Assembly (NCBI RefSeq): GCF_035920445.1
Contig: NZ_CP109162.1
Location: forward strand, 2,232,001-2,296,000
DNA length: 64,000 nucleotides
Source: Nocardia sp. NBC_01730
GTDB lineage: Bacteria > Actinomycetota > Actinomycetes > Mycobacteriales > Mycobacteriaceae
Direction: 5' to 3'
Below, one piece after another: positions 8,722 through 18,123 of the stretch. The notes beneath the pieces were generated by a model. It was not told where the DNA came from and ran no database searches. It saw nothing but the letters and a program-made list of their open reading frames with translations. The translations under genes were made by a program, and so were the position numbers. Position 1 is the first letter of the stretch. Each line of letters begins with the position of its first letter.

Positions 8722-9033
8722 TTATACCGCGTCCAGGCCAACCGCCTCGTAGACCTCGATCGCGGCGTTGGCCAGGCCGGGGCACTGGGTGACCATCGCC
8801 GCGGCGGCGTCCAGATCGTCGGCGGCCAGGATGGTGTAGCCGGTGAGCTTCGTCCGGTTGCCGTCGATGACCGAGCCGTCCAGGGTGACGGTTCTAGCGG
8901 CGGTGAACACGCTGCCAGGGTCTATGACCGCCGCGCCGAGGTCGCGGAACCATTGCTCCCATGATGCGCGGACCGCATGCGGATCGGAGTCCTCAGCCGG
9001 GTAACCGGTGTAGATCGCCACGTACTTTCCCAT
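8722..9033 (-). CDS. YCII-related (DGPF-type) small protein
   Basis: From ATG 9033 the protein has 103 residues, beginning MGKYVAIYTGYPAED and including GSVFTAARTVTLDGSVIDGN and GYTILAADDLDAAAAM. This is the pattern of YCII/DGPF-domain proteins, small ferredoxin-like-fold proteins often found near ECF sigma factors, with poorly defined roles. A TTG four codons upstream (9045) is possible, but GAGAAGGG lies at suitable spacing for the ATG and directly abuts the TTG. Its neighbours are remnants of other genes, so context says little. Confidence 0.65.
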   Translation of the reverse strand: MGKYVAIYTGYPAEDSDPHAVRASWEQWFRDLGAAVIDPGSVFTAARTVTLDGSVIDGNRTKLTGYTILAADDLDAAAAMVTQCPGLANAAIEVYEAVGLDAV

Positions 9034-9051
9034 TCTGCATTCCAACCCTTC

Positions 9052-9282
9052 TCAATGTTGCGGTAGGTACCGGAACAGATGCCGCAGATGCTTGTGAGCA
9101 TGCCGCAGCCAGCGGGCCTCGGAGGTGTACCCGAGCAGCGCCTGGATCACCGCCAGGTTTACCAGTTCGGCGTCGGTCAACTGCGGGGCGAATCCGATCT
9201 CCGGGCGTCGTGGGGCCAGGTCGGGTCGGGTGCGGCGCAGCCGCGCACCACATCCCTGGGAACCAATCATCCAGGCCCGCAA
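9052..9282 (-). pseudogene. IS982-like transposase N-terminal fragment
   Basis: The frame encodes LTDAELVNLAVIQALLGYTS followed by EARWLRHAHKHLRHLF and then YLPQH and a stop. This is the N-terminal region of actinobacterial IS982-type transposases. Similarity starts around TRPDLAPRRPEIGFAP. A true family start is missing, and the catalytic part expected after YLPQ is absent. It is a dead insertion-sequence relic. The 140 bases upstream contain a further short open frame (33 codons from GTG on the minus strand) with no recognisable match. Confidence 0.7.
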
Positions 9283-9421
9283 TGCGTTCAGGATGACGGT
9301 GCCATCGATGTGCCGATCCAGCCTCGTCAGTGGCTGGTGACGCCGCTGAGTTCGTTCAAGGCAGCGGCCAGTGTGGTGGTCGCCGCGACCGCGCCGGTGA
9401 TGAGGTCGATTCGGATGCCGA

Positions 9422-10255
9422 TCACGTGTCTTGCCCGGTCCGCTCGTGCTTCTGGATGAAGTCGTCGATCAACATGTTCACCCTGTCCGGCACTTCCAGC
9501 GCGACGAGGTGTGCAGCGTCCTCGATGAGGACGAACTCCGAGTTCGGTATGACCGCCGCCATCCGCTGCACCTCCGCAGGGGGGAACGTTACGTCTTCCC
9601 GTCCCGCAATGATCAACGTCGGGGTACGGATCGTGGCCAGCAGGTCACGTTGATCCGGCCGGAGCGGCACCACGCTGCGCACCGCCTTCACAAGCGACGC
9701 CGCGTCCTGACGGCGGGCGACATCCACGATCAGGGGACCCGTCGCAGGGCGCGTCTTCCGCGAGGTCGGACCGAGAAACGCGCCGACCACGGATCTGGTC
9801 AGCGGCGGACGGATTCCTCCCATCATCCGTATAATCGTCACAAGCGCGGCGTACTCGACCTTCTGCCGAGTCGGCGCAGGCGAGGCGGTGCCGTTCATCA
9901 GGATGCTGCATCCCACCCGCTCGGGATGCCGCGCGGCGAAAGTCGCGCCGACCATCGCGCCCCAGGAGTTCCCCAGCACATGTGTTCGCTCGAAACCGAG
10001 CGCATCGAGAATCTGGACGATGCACGTAGCGCATTCGTCAAAGGTGAATGTGCTGGCGAGCCGACTGCTCTGCCCATGACCGGGCGGGTCGAGCGCGATC
10101 GTTGTGAACCGGGTCGAGAGATGGTCGACCTGAGCATCCCAGAGGGAGTGGTCCATCAACAGGCTCGGCCACATCAAGATGGGATCTCCTGACCCGCTCA
10201 GCCGAACCCTGACCGTGCCCAACTGCGTGGGAATGTATTGATCTTCGACTACCAC
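9422..10255 (-). CDS. Alpha/beta-fold hydrolase
   Basis: This 277-residue protein has the complete alpha/beta-hydrolase pattern: an oxyanion/lid region, the nucleophile elbow GNSWGAMVG near residue 95, an acid in AGREDVTFP near 222, and a catalytic histidine in EDAAHLVALEVP near 250. The substrate cannot be read from the sequence. The closest visual match is to enol-lactone hydrolase/haloperoxidase-like enzymes. GTG 10255 is preceded by AAGGCGG. It is divergent from an AraC regulator, which may control it. Confidence 0.7.
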   Translation of the reverse strand: MVVEDQYIPTQLGTVRVRLSGSGDPILMWPSLLMDHSLWDAQVDHLSTRFTTIALDPPGHGQSSRLASTFTFDECATCIVQILDALGFERTHVLGNSWGAMVGATFAARHPERVGCSILMNGTASPAPTRQKVEYAALVTIIRMMGGIRPPLTRSVVGAFLGPTSRKTRPATGPLIVDVARRQDAASLVKAVRSVVPLRPDQRDLLATIRTPTLIIAGREDVTFPPAEVQRMAAVIPNSEFVLIEDAAHLVALEVPDRVNMLIDDFIQKHERTGQDT

Positions 10256-10646
10256 GGACCACCGCCTTCCATCACTGCGCTATTGCTCTTTCTATACCAC
10301 GCCATTTTTTCCTGGTATCGCCGCAGCGGAGCGGTCCGTGTGCCGGCACATCACACACAATTGCCGATCGCCGATGTCGAATACGCGGTCATGGAATGGG
10401 TTGGCCGGCACAACAGCTCGCGTGGGTTTCGTTTCGGCTCCGCGGGCCATTGAACCGTCACGAGTTCGGGACTAAACGTTGCGCACGATCGCAAGAATGC
10501 TGCGTCCACCGACAAGATGACCGCAGCGTATTGCCCTGACATCAGGTGCTGGCGGCAGTGCCGGATTATGCTGTGGCTACACCGAATCGCGACATGCCTC
10601 GCGCGCTCCGGTGCGGATCGGATCAGGGAGCAGAAAGTGAGCGCCG
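10256..10646. promoter_or_regulatory. Divergent intergenic region between hydrolase and araC-type gene
   Basis: This 391-base gap has no convincing gene. It should hold both divergent promoters. An AT-rich patch contains the inverted repeat ATACCA (10294-10299) / TGGTAT (10313-10318) around a T-run, close to the hydrolase start. That is a possible regulator site. Short open frames here lack codon bias or family motifs. Confidence 0.4.
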
Positions 10647-11603
10647 GTGAGCGACAGAGCCGTTTTCGTCGAGACCGCCATGACGCGCACCGTCGCACCG
10701 AGGGAACGCACGGAGTACTGGTCCGAGCTGATCAACTCGTACCATCGACGTTTGGGTTATGCGTTCCCTCGTGGCGGCGACTTCGACGGCCGAACGACCT
10801 TGCGGCGCACCAGTGACTACCAGATCGTCGGCTGGCAATCCGACGCCGTCACCTATTACCGCACCCACGGACATATACGGGGCGATTCCGACGACAATTT
10901 CCGGTTGCTGCTGCCAATCGCCGGACCGGTCGATCTCTGGCAGGCCGACCAACATATGCGCCTGCCACCGGGTGTCGGTTGCTTGGTGAGCATCGACCAG
11001 CCGTTCGCGTTCGCGCTAGGTGATGACACCAAGGGATTGCTTATGACCATTCCCCGCCGCGAAGTCGACCACCGCCTCGGCCGCGCCCAGTTGTCGGCGG
11101 CCCATCCTACCGACCTCACCTCCGGACTGGGGCGCGTGGTCGCAGACCTGGTTGCCGGGCTGTTCGACGAGGGCAGTAGTCTCACCCGCCATCAGTTCGA
11201 CACCGTCTCCGCACGCGCGGTGGAGCTGCTCTGCATGCACATCGTCGGTGATCAGTCCACCGGACCCAGCCATCTCGCCGACCTGGAAGCCACGGTCCGG
11301 CACTATGTCCGCTCCCACATCACCGACCTCGACCTGACCGGCGCGACCATCGCCCGCGCGCTCGGCTGGTCGGTCCGGCAGGTACAGCTCGCGCTCCAGC
11401 AAGCCGGCACCACACCACGCGAACTGATCAAGGAAGAACGTCTACAGGTGGCATATTCGCGCTTGCGTAATCCCGCCTACCGTGACTGGAGCATCGCCTC
11501 CATAGCCATCGGACTGGGCTTCGGCTCAGCCAGTGCTTTCAGTACCGCGTTCCGTCAGCGCTTCGCCGCCAGCCCGCGCGATATCCGCCACGCGGGAAAA
11601 TGA
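10647..11603 (+). CDS. AraC-family transcriptional regulator
   Basis: This 318-residue regulator has an N-terminal AraC-like cupin ligand domain of the AraC_binding_2 kind (about 30-200), with the RLPPGVGCLVSIDQPF segment. It ends in the double helix-turn-helix domain (about 215-318), containing GATIARALGWSVRQVQLAL and IAIGLGFGSASAFSTAFRQR. The start is GTG 10647; GGGAGCAGAAAG lies upstream. Divergence from the hydrolase suggests control of that gene. This cassette sits between two transposase remnants, so it may have arrived separately from the catabolic operons. Confidence 0.8.
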   Translation: MSDRAVFVETAMTRTVAPRERTEYWSELINSYHRRLGYAFPRGGDFDGRTTLRRTSDYQIVGWQSDAVTYYRTHGHIRGDSDDNFRLLLPIAGPVDLWQADQHMRLPPGVGCLVSIDQPFAFALGDDTKGLLMTIPRREVDHRLGRAQLSAAHPTDLTSGLGRVVADLVAGLFDEGSSLTRHQFDTVSARAVELLCMHIVGDQSTGPSHLADLEATVRHYVRSHITDLDLTGATIARALGWSVRQVQLALQQAGTTPRELIKEERLQVAYSRLRNPAYRDWSIASIAIGLGFGSASAFSTAFRQRFAASPRDIRHAGK

Positions 11604-11677
11604 TGGTGCCGCGGCTACGGTGTCCGTTACGTGGTGTCTTGCCGAGTGGTGGTCTCGGGCTGTAATGGTGGCAATGT

Positions 11678-11848
11678 TCAGGCGGCTGGGGTGAGGGTGA
11701 CCGTATAGCCGAGAGCTTCGAGCTGGCGAATATGGTTGCGTTTCTTGCTGTTCGGGTTGACATGGCGGCCGAAATGATCGGCGCCGAGATCGTGGAATCG
11801 GGTGTCGGGGTTGGGTAGCAGATGCCAGACGGCCTGCCGGCGCCACCG
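11678..11848 (-). pseudogene. Transposase C-terminal fragment (IS110-like, tentative)
   Basis: Reading on directly past the stop of the CoA-transferase gene in the same frame gives RQAVWHLLPNPDTRFHDLGA, then HFGRHVNPNSKKRNHIRQLE and ALGYTVTLTPAA before a stop at 11678-11680. This resembles the C-terminal tail of actinobacterial transposases often labelled IS110-like; the family label is from memory. Only about 55 residues remain, so it is a relic that abuts the 3' end of pcaJ. Confidence 0.55.
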
Positions 11849-12505
11849 TCAGCCGACGCGCTCGAGCGGTGCGGAGTCGATGGCAAAGTCGGCGGCGGTG
11901 GCCGTGCGCACCTCGTCGACGGTGACTCCCGGTACCGTGTCCACCAGCAGCAGACCATGTTCGGTGACGTCGAGCACCGCCATATCGGTGATGATGCGAT
12001 GCACGCAGCCCAGGCCGGTGAGCGGCAGAGTGCACTGCTCGAGGATCTTGGGTTCGCCCCTGCGGGAGACGTGTTCCATCATCACGATCACGCGGCGGGC
12101 GCCGTGCACCAGATCCATCGCGCCGCCCATGCCCTTGACCATTGCGCCGGGAATCATCCAGTTGGCCAGGTCACCGCGGGCGCTGACCTGCATGGCGCCG
12201 AGCACGGCGACGTCGACCTGCCCGCCGCGGATCATGCCGAACGACTGTGCGGAGTCGAAATAGGAGGCGCCGGGCAGCACGGTGATGGTCTCCTTGCCCG
12301 CGTTGATCAGTTCAGGATCGAGTTCGTCCTCGGTCGGATACGGGCCGACACCGAGCACGCCGTTCTCCGAGTGCAGCACTACGGTGATGTCGTCGGACAG
12401 ATAATTCGGCACCAACGTGGGCATGCCGATCCCGAGGTTGACATATTGGCCGTCCGCGAGTTCCGCGGCAACCCGGGCCGCCATCTGTTCACGAGTCAGC
12501 TTCAT
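11849..12505 (-). CDS. pcaJ: 3-oxoadipate CoA-transferase subunit B
   Basis: This 218-residue subunit carries the family signature: [13 protein letters not shown] near residue 24, the catalytic-Glu SENGVLGVG near 47, and [20 protein letters not shown] near 95. With subunit A it transfers CoA from succinyl-CoA to 3-oxoadipate, the step before the PcaF thiolase. ATG 12505 overlaps the subunit A stop by four bases. The last residues (SAPLERVG) end at the usual length, so the adjacent transposase relic has probably not truncated it. Confidence 0.88.
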   Translation of the reverse strand: MKLTREQMAARVAAELADGQYVNLGIGMPTLVPNYLSDDITVVLHSENGVLGVGPYPTEDELDPELINAGKETITVLPGASYFDSAQSFGMIRGGQVDVAVLGAMQVSARGDLANWMIPGAMVKGMGGAMDLVHGARRVIVMMEHVSRRGEPKILEQCTLPLTGLGCVHRIITDMAVLDVTEHGLLLVDTVPGVTVDEVRTATAADFAIDSAPLERVG

Positions 12506-13248
12506 GGGCGCACCGTCCTGTTCTCGATTCCGACCTCGACCTTGCCCACGGGCACGACGCGCTGCACATGGATACCCGGGGTGTGCACCTCGTCCGGGTC
12601 GAGCTCGCCCGGCTCCACCAGATATTCGACCTGGGCGATGGTGATACGGCCCGCGGTGGCGGCGGGTGGATTGAAGTTGCGGGCGCTGGCCCGGTACACC
12701 AGATTGCCGTGCCGGTCGCCCTTCCAAGCATGTACCAAGGCGTAGTCGGTGACGATGCCGCGCTCCATCACATAGGTGACCCCGTCGAAGACGCGGGTCT
12801 CCTTCGGCGGGCTCGCGATCGCTATGCCACCGTTGCCGTCGTAGCGCAGTGGAAGTCCACCCTCGGCGACCTGGGTACCAACACCCGCGGGGGTGAAGAA
12901 GGCCGGGATGCCCGCACCACCGGCTCGCATGCGTTCGGCGAGGGTGCCCTGCGGTGTCAGTTCCACCTCGAGCTCACCCGCCAGATACTGGCGCGCGAAC
13001 TCCTCGTTGGAGCCGACGTAGGAGCTGATGGTGCGCAGGATCCGATGCGCGGCGAGAAGCACACCGAGCCCGAAACCCGAAGTGCCGCAATTATTGCTGA
13101 CCACTTCCAAACCGGTGGCACCCTGCACGAGCAGCGCGTTGATGAGCACTTCGGGAACTCCGACGAGGCCGAATCCACCTACGGCGAGCGAGGCGCCATC
13201 CGGTATGTCCGCGACCGCGTCGGCGGCCGCGGCAATGACTTTGTCCAT
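12502..13248 (-). CDS. pcaI: 3-oxoadipate CoA-transferase subunit A
   Basis: From ATG 13248 this is a 248-residue subunit with [19 protein letters not shown] near residue 18, the CoA-binding [12 protein letters not shown] region near 51, and [18 protein letters not shown] near 106. It pairs with PcaJ. In-frame starts further upstream (13263 and 13290) would add residues without family support. It is transcribed away from pcaH, so one intergenic region controls both arms of the pathway. Confidence 0.87.
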   Translation of the reverse strand: MDKVIAAAADAVADIPDGASLAVGGFGLVGVPEVLINALLVQGATGLEVVSNNCGTSGFGLGVLLAAHRILRTISSYVGSNEEFARQYLAGELEVELTPQGTLAERMRAGGAGIPAFFTPAGVGTQVAEGGLPLRYDGNGGIAIASPPKETRVFDGVTYVMERGIVTDYALVHAWKGDRHGNLVYRASARNFNPPAATAGRITIAQVEYLVEPGELDPDEVHTPGIHVQRVVPVGKVEVGIENRTVRP

Positions 13249-13402
13249 CACGAGCACCACCATAACCGAAACTGTGCGTATTGTGAACATTGATCCGCAT
13301 AGCGAACATTTCTGCCGTCGTACGTTGCCCAGGGCACACGGCGAGCCCTATGATGTTCGTATACCGCAAAGATGTCCACATTCCGAACGTGAGGTCTCTA
13401 GC
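13249..13402. promoter_or_regulatory. Divergent pcaI/pcaH promoter region with repeated GAACATT motifs
   Basis: The 154-base region between the divergent arms contains GAACATT at 13285-13291 and again at 13304-13310 (19 bases apart), and an inverted copy, ATGTTCG, at 13353-13359. The nine-base form CGAACATTT at 13303-13311 also occurs in front of the transporter gene at 23226. An IclR-type regulator is encoded within the pcaH operon and such proteins bind short palindromic or repeated boxes, so these are candidate sites. Binding is inferred. Confidence 0.45.
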
Positions 13403-14122
13403 ATGCTCCACCTGCCATCGCGGTACCGCCGGATCGAGAAGGACGAGGAGGCGCCCCTCGACTTTCCGGACTACCGGACGACCGCTCTACGCCACCCGAA
13501 GCAGCCGCTGAACCCGCTGCCGCAGGGGCTCGGCGAGTTGACCGGTCCGGTGCTCGGCGAAGGCCGGGTCACCGCCGCGGACGCCAATCTCACCCTCGTC
13601 AACGGCGGCGAGGCCATCGGGCAGCGCATCGTCGTCCACGGCCGCGTGCTGGACAGCGACCGCAAACCGGTACCGAACACCTTGGTCGAGATCTGGCAGG
13701 CCAATGCCGCGGGACGCTATCGGCACCAGGACGACCAGTGGCCGGCACCGCTGGATCCGCACTTCGACGGTGTGGGCCGGGCCTTGACCGACACCGACGG
13801 CCACTACTCGTTCACAACGATCAAGCCCGGCGCCTACCCGTGGAGCAATCACTACAACGCATGGCGACCGGCACACATCCATTTCTCCCTGTTCGGCCGG
13901 GCATTCACCCAGCGCCTGGTCACCCAGATGTACTTCCCGGACGATCCGCTGTTCTTCCAGGACCCGATCTACAACTCGGTGCCCGACGGCGCCCGCCAGC
14001 GCATGATCAGCGTGTTCGACTACGCCGCTACCACCGACAACTGGGTGATCGGCTTCCGCTTCGATATCGTCCTGCGTGGCCGCGACGAGACCCCGTTCGA
14101 GAGCGACGACCACGATGAGTGA
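13403..14122 (+). CDS. pcaH: Protocatechuate 3,4-dioxygenase beta subunit
   Basis: This 239-residue subunit holds the Fe(III) site of the enzyme. The ligand tyrosines and histidines are visible in GRYRHQDD near residue 101 and NHYNAWRPAHIHFSLFG near 150-166. It cleaves protocatechuate to 3-carboxy-cis,cis-muconate. ATG 13403 was chosen over longer in-frame starts because the protein then begins like known PcaH proteins and GAGG lies at 13391-13394. Its end overlaps pcaG by eight bases. Confidence 0.92.
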   Translation: MLHLPSRYRRIEKDEEAPLDFPDYRTTALRHPKQPLNPLPQGLGELTGPVLGEGRVTAADANLTLVNGGEAIGQRIVVHGRVLDSDRKPVPNTLVEIWQANAAGRYRHQDDQWPAPLDPHFDGVGRALTDTDGHYSFTTIKPGAYPWSNHYNAWRPAHIHFSLFGRAFTQRLVTQMYFPDDPLFFQDPIYNSVPDGARQRMISVFDYAATTDNWVIGFRFDIVLRGRDETPFESDDHDE

Positions 14123-14741
14123 CACCGGCTTCGCACCCCGATACCCCGTCGTTCCCGGCGACTTCAGTACCGTCGAATTCGGACCCACCCCTTCCCAGAC
14201 CGTGGGCCCCTACCTGCACATCGGCCTGCCATGGCCGGACGGACCCGAAGTGGTCACGCCCGGCTCCGAGAGCACGATCACGATCTCGGTCACGGTGATC
14301 GACGGCCGACGCGAACCGGTCGCCGACGCGCTCGTCGAACTCTGGCAAGCCAATGCCGACGGTGTCTTCGCGCACCCGGACGATCCACGGCCGCAAACGA
14401 ATCCGGCCTTTCGCGGATTCGGGCGCTGTCCCGCCGACACCGCAGGCACCGCCCGGTTCACCACCGTCAAACCAGGCGCCAACCCGGCAGGCGACGGCAC
14501 GACCGAGGCGCCGCACCTGAACGTGTCGATCTTCGCGCGCGGCATACTGAACCGGCTCATCACCCGGCTGTATTTCCCGGACGAGGCCGCCGCCAACGCC
14601 GCCGACCCGGTGCTCGGATCACTGCCGGAATTTCAGCGGCCCAAGCTGATCGCCACCGCGACCGACGACGGCTACCACCTCGACATCGTCGTGCAGGACC
14701 CGAACCCGGACGGCGATGAGACGCCGTTCTTCTACGCCTAG
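14115..14741 (+). CDS. pcaG: Protocatechuate 3,4-dioxygenase alpha subunit
   Basis: This 208-residue subunit has the TPSQTVGPYLHIGLPWPDG segment near residue 24, the intradiol fold element ALVELWQANADG near 76, and the terminal DGDETPFFYA that closes PcaG proteins. It forms the heteromeric dioxygenase with PcaH and lacks the full iron ligand set, as expected for the alpha subunit. The start overlaps the pcaH end and the stop is ten bases before pcaB. Confidence 0.92.
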   Translation: MSDTGFAPRYPVVPGDFSTVEFGPTPSQTVGPYLHIGLPWPDGPEVVTPGSESTITISVTVIDGRREPVADALVELWQANADGVFAHPDDPRPQTNPAFRGFGRCPADTAGTARFTTVKPGANPAGDGTTEAPHLNVSIFARGILNRLITRLYFPDEAAANAADPVLGSLPEFQRPKLIATATDDGYHLDIVVQDPNPDGDETPFFYA

Positions 14742-14750
14742 GAGCCCTGC

Positions 14751-16136
14751 GTGTCGCGTGGAGAGCTGTTCGATCCCCTGTTCGGGGCCGCCGCAGTCGG
14801 AGCCGCATTATCCGACCGCGCTTGGATCACGGCACTGCTGGATGTGGAGGCGGCACTGGCGCGGGCCGAGGCCGAACTCGGTGTCATCGAGTCCGGGCAC
14901 GCGGCCGCCATCGACGCGGCCGCGAAAGAGCTGGCCGACAGCACCGACCCTGCCGAATTGGGGCGGGCGGCAGTGGCAGGCGGCAACCCGGTGATTCCGC
15001 TGGTCGGACAGCTGCGTGCGGCATGCGCGGCGGCGGGGGTGCCCGCGTCCGCCGTGCACAAGGGCGCCACCAGCCAGGACATCTCCGATACCGCGCTGAT
15101 GCTGCTCGCCCGGCGCGCCGGTGTCCTCGTGGTCACGGATCTGCAGGCCGCCGCCGACGCCGCGGCGACACTGGCGCGCGTGCACCGCGACACCTCGATG
15201 GCCGCCCGCACGCTCGGGCAGCAGGCCCTGCCCACCACCTTCGGCGCACTGGCAGCGACCTGGTGCGCGGGCCTCGACCGCGCCGCGGGCGGACTCACCG
15301 CGGTGCTGGCCGAGCTGCCGGTGCAATTCGGTGGCGCCGCGGGCACGCTCGCGGCACTGCACCCCAGCGGCCTGGCTGTCGCCGCCGAACTGGCCGCCGA
15401 ACTCGGACTGGCCGATCAGGGCATCCCGTGGCATGCCGAGCGGACACGGATCGGTGAACTGGCCGCCGCGCTCGGTGTTGCCGCGGGGGCGATCGCCAAG
15501 ACCACTACCGACATCATCGCGCTGGCCGCCACCGAGGTCGGCGAGGTCAGTGAGGACTCCCCCGGCGGCTCCTCGGCCATGCCGCACAAGCGCAACGCGA
15601 TCGCCGCGATCGCCGCTCGGGCGGCGGCCCGCCGGGTGCCAGGACTGGTTGCCGACGCCCTCGGGTCGATGGATCACGAACTGCAGCGCGCCGCCGGTGC
15701 CTGGCACGCCGAATGGGAGACGATCACCGACCTGCTGCGGGTCACCGGCGGTGCCGCGCATCGCTTGGCGCAGAGCCTGACCGGCCTGCACGTGCACCCG
15801 GAGGCGATGGCCCGCAATCTTGCCGCCAGCAAGGGACTACTGCTCGCGGAGCGGGTCACTGGGGCGCTCTCGGCGCATACCGACGCGGCACGCGAGATCG
15901 TCACCGCCGCCGCCACCAAGGAAAACCCCGAAATTGCTACCGATCCCGCCATCACCGAGTACCTGGGAGCGGACAGGTTGCGCGAATTGCTCGACGCCAC
16001 CGAATATCTCGGTCACGCTCGCGAACTCGTCGATCGGATGCTGACCGACCGCGGCGGCGTGGACCGACTCGAAGCCCGCACTGTCCCCCCGGCAGCCGGA
16101 GATCCGGGACCGACCGCGACGGAGGCATCATCGTGA
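14751..16136 (+). CDS. pcaB: 3-carboxy-cis,cis-muconate cycloisomerase
   Basis: This 461-residue member of the fumarase/aspartase superfamily shows the signature GGSSAMPHKRN near residue 272 and HKGATSQDISDTA near 103. It converts 3-carboxymuconate to 4-carboxymuconolactone. GTG 14751 follows AGGAG at 14740-14744 with 6-base spacing. The stop overlaps the pcaL GTG start (GTGA), indicating coupled translation. Confidence 0.9.
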   Translation: MSRGELFDPLFGAAAVGAALSDRAWITALLDVEAALARAEAELGVIESGHAAAIDAAAKELADSTDPAELGRAAVAGGNPVIPLVGQLRAACAAAGVPASAVHKGATSQDISDTALMLLARRAGVLVVTDLQAAADAAATLARVHRDTSMAARTLGQQALPTTFGALAATWCAGLDRAAGGLTAVLAELPVQFGGAAGTLAALHPSGLAVAAELAAELGLADQGIPWHAERTRIGELAAALGVAAGAIAKTTTDIIALAATEVGEVSEDSPGGSSAMPHKRNAIAAIAARAAARRVPGLVADALGSMDHELQRAAGAWHAEWETITDLLRVTGGAAHRLAQSLTGLHVHPEAMARNLAASKGLLLAERVTGALSAHTDAAREIVTAAATKENPEIATDPAITEYLGADRLRELLDATEYLGHARELVDRMLTDRGGVDRLEARTVPPAAGDPGPTATEASS

Positions 16137-17320
16137 GCGTTGCACTCGCACATCACCGAACCGGACCGGACGGCGGCGGCCCGACCGTGGTGCTGCTCGG
16201 GTCGCTCGGATCCGATCGCACCATGTGGGACCCACAGGTTGCCGCGCTGTCGGCCGCGCACGAGGTGATCGCCGTGGATCTGCGCGGTCACGGCGAATCC
16301 CCTACGCCCGCAGGGCCATACACGATCGATGAACTGGCCGCTGACGTCCTCGCACTACTCGATCGACTCGACCGCGGCGCGGTGCACCTGGTCGGGCTGT
16401 CGCTCGGCGGCGCGGTCGCGCAGTGGATCGCCACGCACGCACCGACTCGGGTGCGGACGCTGACACTGCTATGCACGGCCGCGAAATTCGGTGCGGCGCC
16501 AGGGTGGCTGGACCGCGCGGCGACGGTCCGGGCGAACGGCACCGCGGCGATCGCCGAAACGGTGGTGGCCCGCTGGTTCTCCGACGGACTGGCCGAACGG
16601 GATCCAGCGCTCATCGCCCACAGCCGGACCATGGTCGCGGACACCGATGCCGAAGGCTATGCCGCCTGCTGCGAGGCGATCGCGAGCTGGGACGGCCGCG
16701 CGGATCTGGCCCGCATCACAGCTCCCACCCTGGTGATCGCGGGTGCGCAGGATCCAGCCACCACCCCGGCGGATCTGCGCCTCATCGCCGAGGGCATCGC
16801 GAATTCCGCACTGCACGTGCTGGATCCGGCCGCGCACCTGGCCAGCGTCGAGCAGGCTGGACCGGTGTCGGCCCTGATCGCCGCGCACATCGCCGGTCCG
16901 GCGCAGCGCGCAGCCGCATTCGATGCGGGGATGTGGGTGCGCCGGTCGGTGCTCGGCGACGCGCACGTGGATCGCGCGAACGCCGCCACTACCGAATTCA
17001 CTGCTCCGTTTCAGGATTTCATCACCCGCACCGCATGGGGCGATGTATGGCACAGACCCGGGCTCGGCCAGCACACCCGGCGCCTGTTGACGCTGGCCAT
17101 TCTCACTGCGGTCGGCAACACGCACGAACTGGATATGCACATCCGCGCGGCGCTGCGGGCCGGTGTGGCGCCCGCCGAACTCGGGGAGGTGTTCCTGCAC
17201 ACCGCGATCTATGCGGGCGTGCCGAACAGTAACCTCGCCTTCGGACTCGGCAAAGCGGCGCTCGCGGAGGGTGTCGGACCGGCCGGGTCCACCGCAGAGG
17301 AGGAACCGCACCGACCATGA
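16133..17320 (+). CDS. pcaL: Fused 3-oxoadipate enol-lactonase / 4-carboxymuconolactone decarboxylase
   Basis: This 395-residue fusion has an alpha/beta-hydrolase half (about 1-255; nucleophile elbow GLSLGGAVAQ near 90, acid in AGAQDPATTP near 203, His in PAAHLASVE near 230). It is joined to a carboxymuconolactone decarboxylase half (about 262-395, with RRSVLGDAHVDRA and ILTAVGNTHELDMHIRAAL). The two reactions are consecutive but the domain order is reversed relative to the pathway. This PcaD-PcaC fusion is known as PcaL in Rhodococcus and Streptomyces. GTG 16133 overlaps the pcaB stop and the end overlaps pcaR by four bases. Confidence 0.92.
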   Translation: MSVALAHHRTGPDGGGPTVVLLGSLGSDRTMWDPQVAALSAAHEVIAVDLRGHGESPTPAGPYTIDELAADVLALLDRLDRGAVHLVGLSLGGAVAQWIATHAPTRVRTLTLLCTAAKFGAAPGWLDRAATVRANGTAAIAETVVARWFSDGLAERDPALIAHSRTMVADTDAEGYAACCEAIASWDGRADLARITAPTLVIAGAQDPATTPADLRLIAEGIANSALHVLDPAAHLASVEQAGPVSALIAAHIAGPAQRAAAFDAGMWVRRSVLGDAHVDRANAATTEFTAPFQDFITRTAWGDVWHRPGLGQHTRRLLTLAILTAVGNTHELDMHIRAALRAGVAPAELGEVFLHTAIYAGVPNSNLAFGLGKAALAEGVGPAGSTAEEEPHRP

Positions 17321-18096
17321 CCGAACCATCACCGGAGTATGTGCAATCGTTGGGCCGCGGGCTGGCTGTCATTCGGTCCTTCGACGCCGAACACCCGCGC
17401 CGCACCCTCAGCGACGTCGCCAAAGCCACCGACCTGACTCGGGCCACCGCCCGGCGCTTCCTGCTCACCCTGGTCGAACTCGGCTATGTTCGCACCGACG
17501 GTTCCCTGTTCTGGTTGACGCCTCGCGTGCTGGAGCTCGGCTACAGCTACCTTTCCAGTCTCACGCTGCCGGACGTAGCAGGGCCCCATCTGGAATCGCT
17601 GGCCAAGCAGGTGCACGAGTCGACCTCGGTGTCCGTCCTGGATGGTGCGGACGTGGTGTATGTCGCGCGGGTCCCGGTCAGCCGGATCATGACGGTGTCG
17701 ATCAATATCGGCACCCGCTTCCCCGCGTACGTCGCCTCGATGGGCCGGGTGCTGTTGGCCGGACTCTCCGACGCCGCGCTCGAGGACTACCTCACGCGCG
17801 TCATGCTCGCCCCGCTCACCGGACGGACCATCATCACCGTCGACGGATTGCGCAAGGAAGTGGCCAAGGTACGCGCCGACGGCTATTGCGTCGTCGACCA
17901 GGAACTCGAGGAGGGGCTGCGGTCACTGGCCGCACCGATCCGCGACCACGCCGGCACGGTGATCGCCGCGGTCAACATCTCCACCCAGGCCGCCCGATAC
18001 TCGGCCGCGGCCGTGCGCAAGGATCTGGTTCCGCCGCTGCTGGCGGCCGCCGAGGCCATCGCTCTCGATCTCACCCGCGTCCAAACGCAAGCGTGA
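17317..18096 (+). CDS. pcaR: IclR-family regulator of the pca genes
   Basis: This 259-residue IclR protein has a winged helix-turn-helix (LSDVAKATDLTRATARRFLL, about residues 29-48) and the IclR effector domain, including NIGTRFPAYVASMGRVLLAG near 128 and EEGLRSLAAPIRDHAG near 195. Members of this family control the beta-ketoadipate genes. It lies inside the operon between pcaL and pcaF, with a four-base overlap upstream, so it would be made together with the enzymes it likely controls. Confidence 0.88.
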   Translation: MTEPSPEYVQSLGRGLAVIRSFDAEHPRRTLSDVAKATDLTRATARRFLLTLVELGYVRTDGSLFWLTPRVLELGYSYLSSLTLPDVAGPHLESLAKQVHESTSVSVLDGADVVYVARVPVSRIMTVSINIGTRFPAYVASMGRVLLAGLSDAALEDYLTRVMLAPLTGRTIITVDGLRKEVAKVRADGYCVVDQELEEGLRSLAAPIRDHAGTVIAAVNISTQAARYSAAAVRKDLVPPLLAAAEAIALDLTRVQTQA

Positions 18097-18123
18097 ATCC
18101 CCTTCCACCGCAAAGGAACTGTC

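Noticed and set aside
16133..17320. PcaD-PcaC fusion as a novel architecture
   Set aside because: This PcaL fusion is well known in Rhodococcus and Streptomyces.
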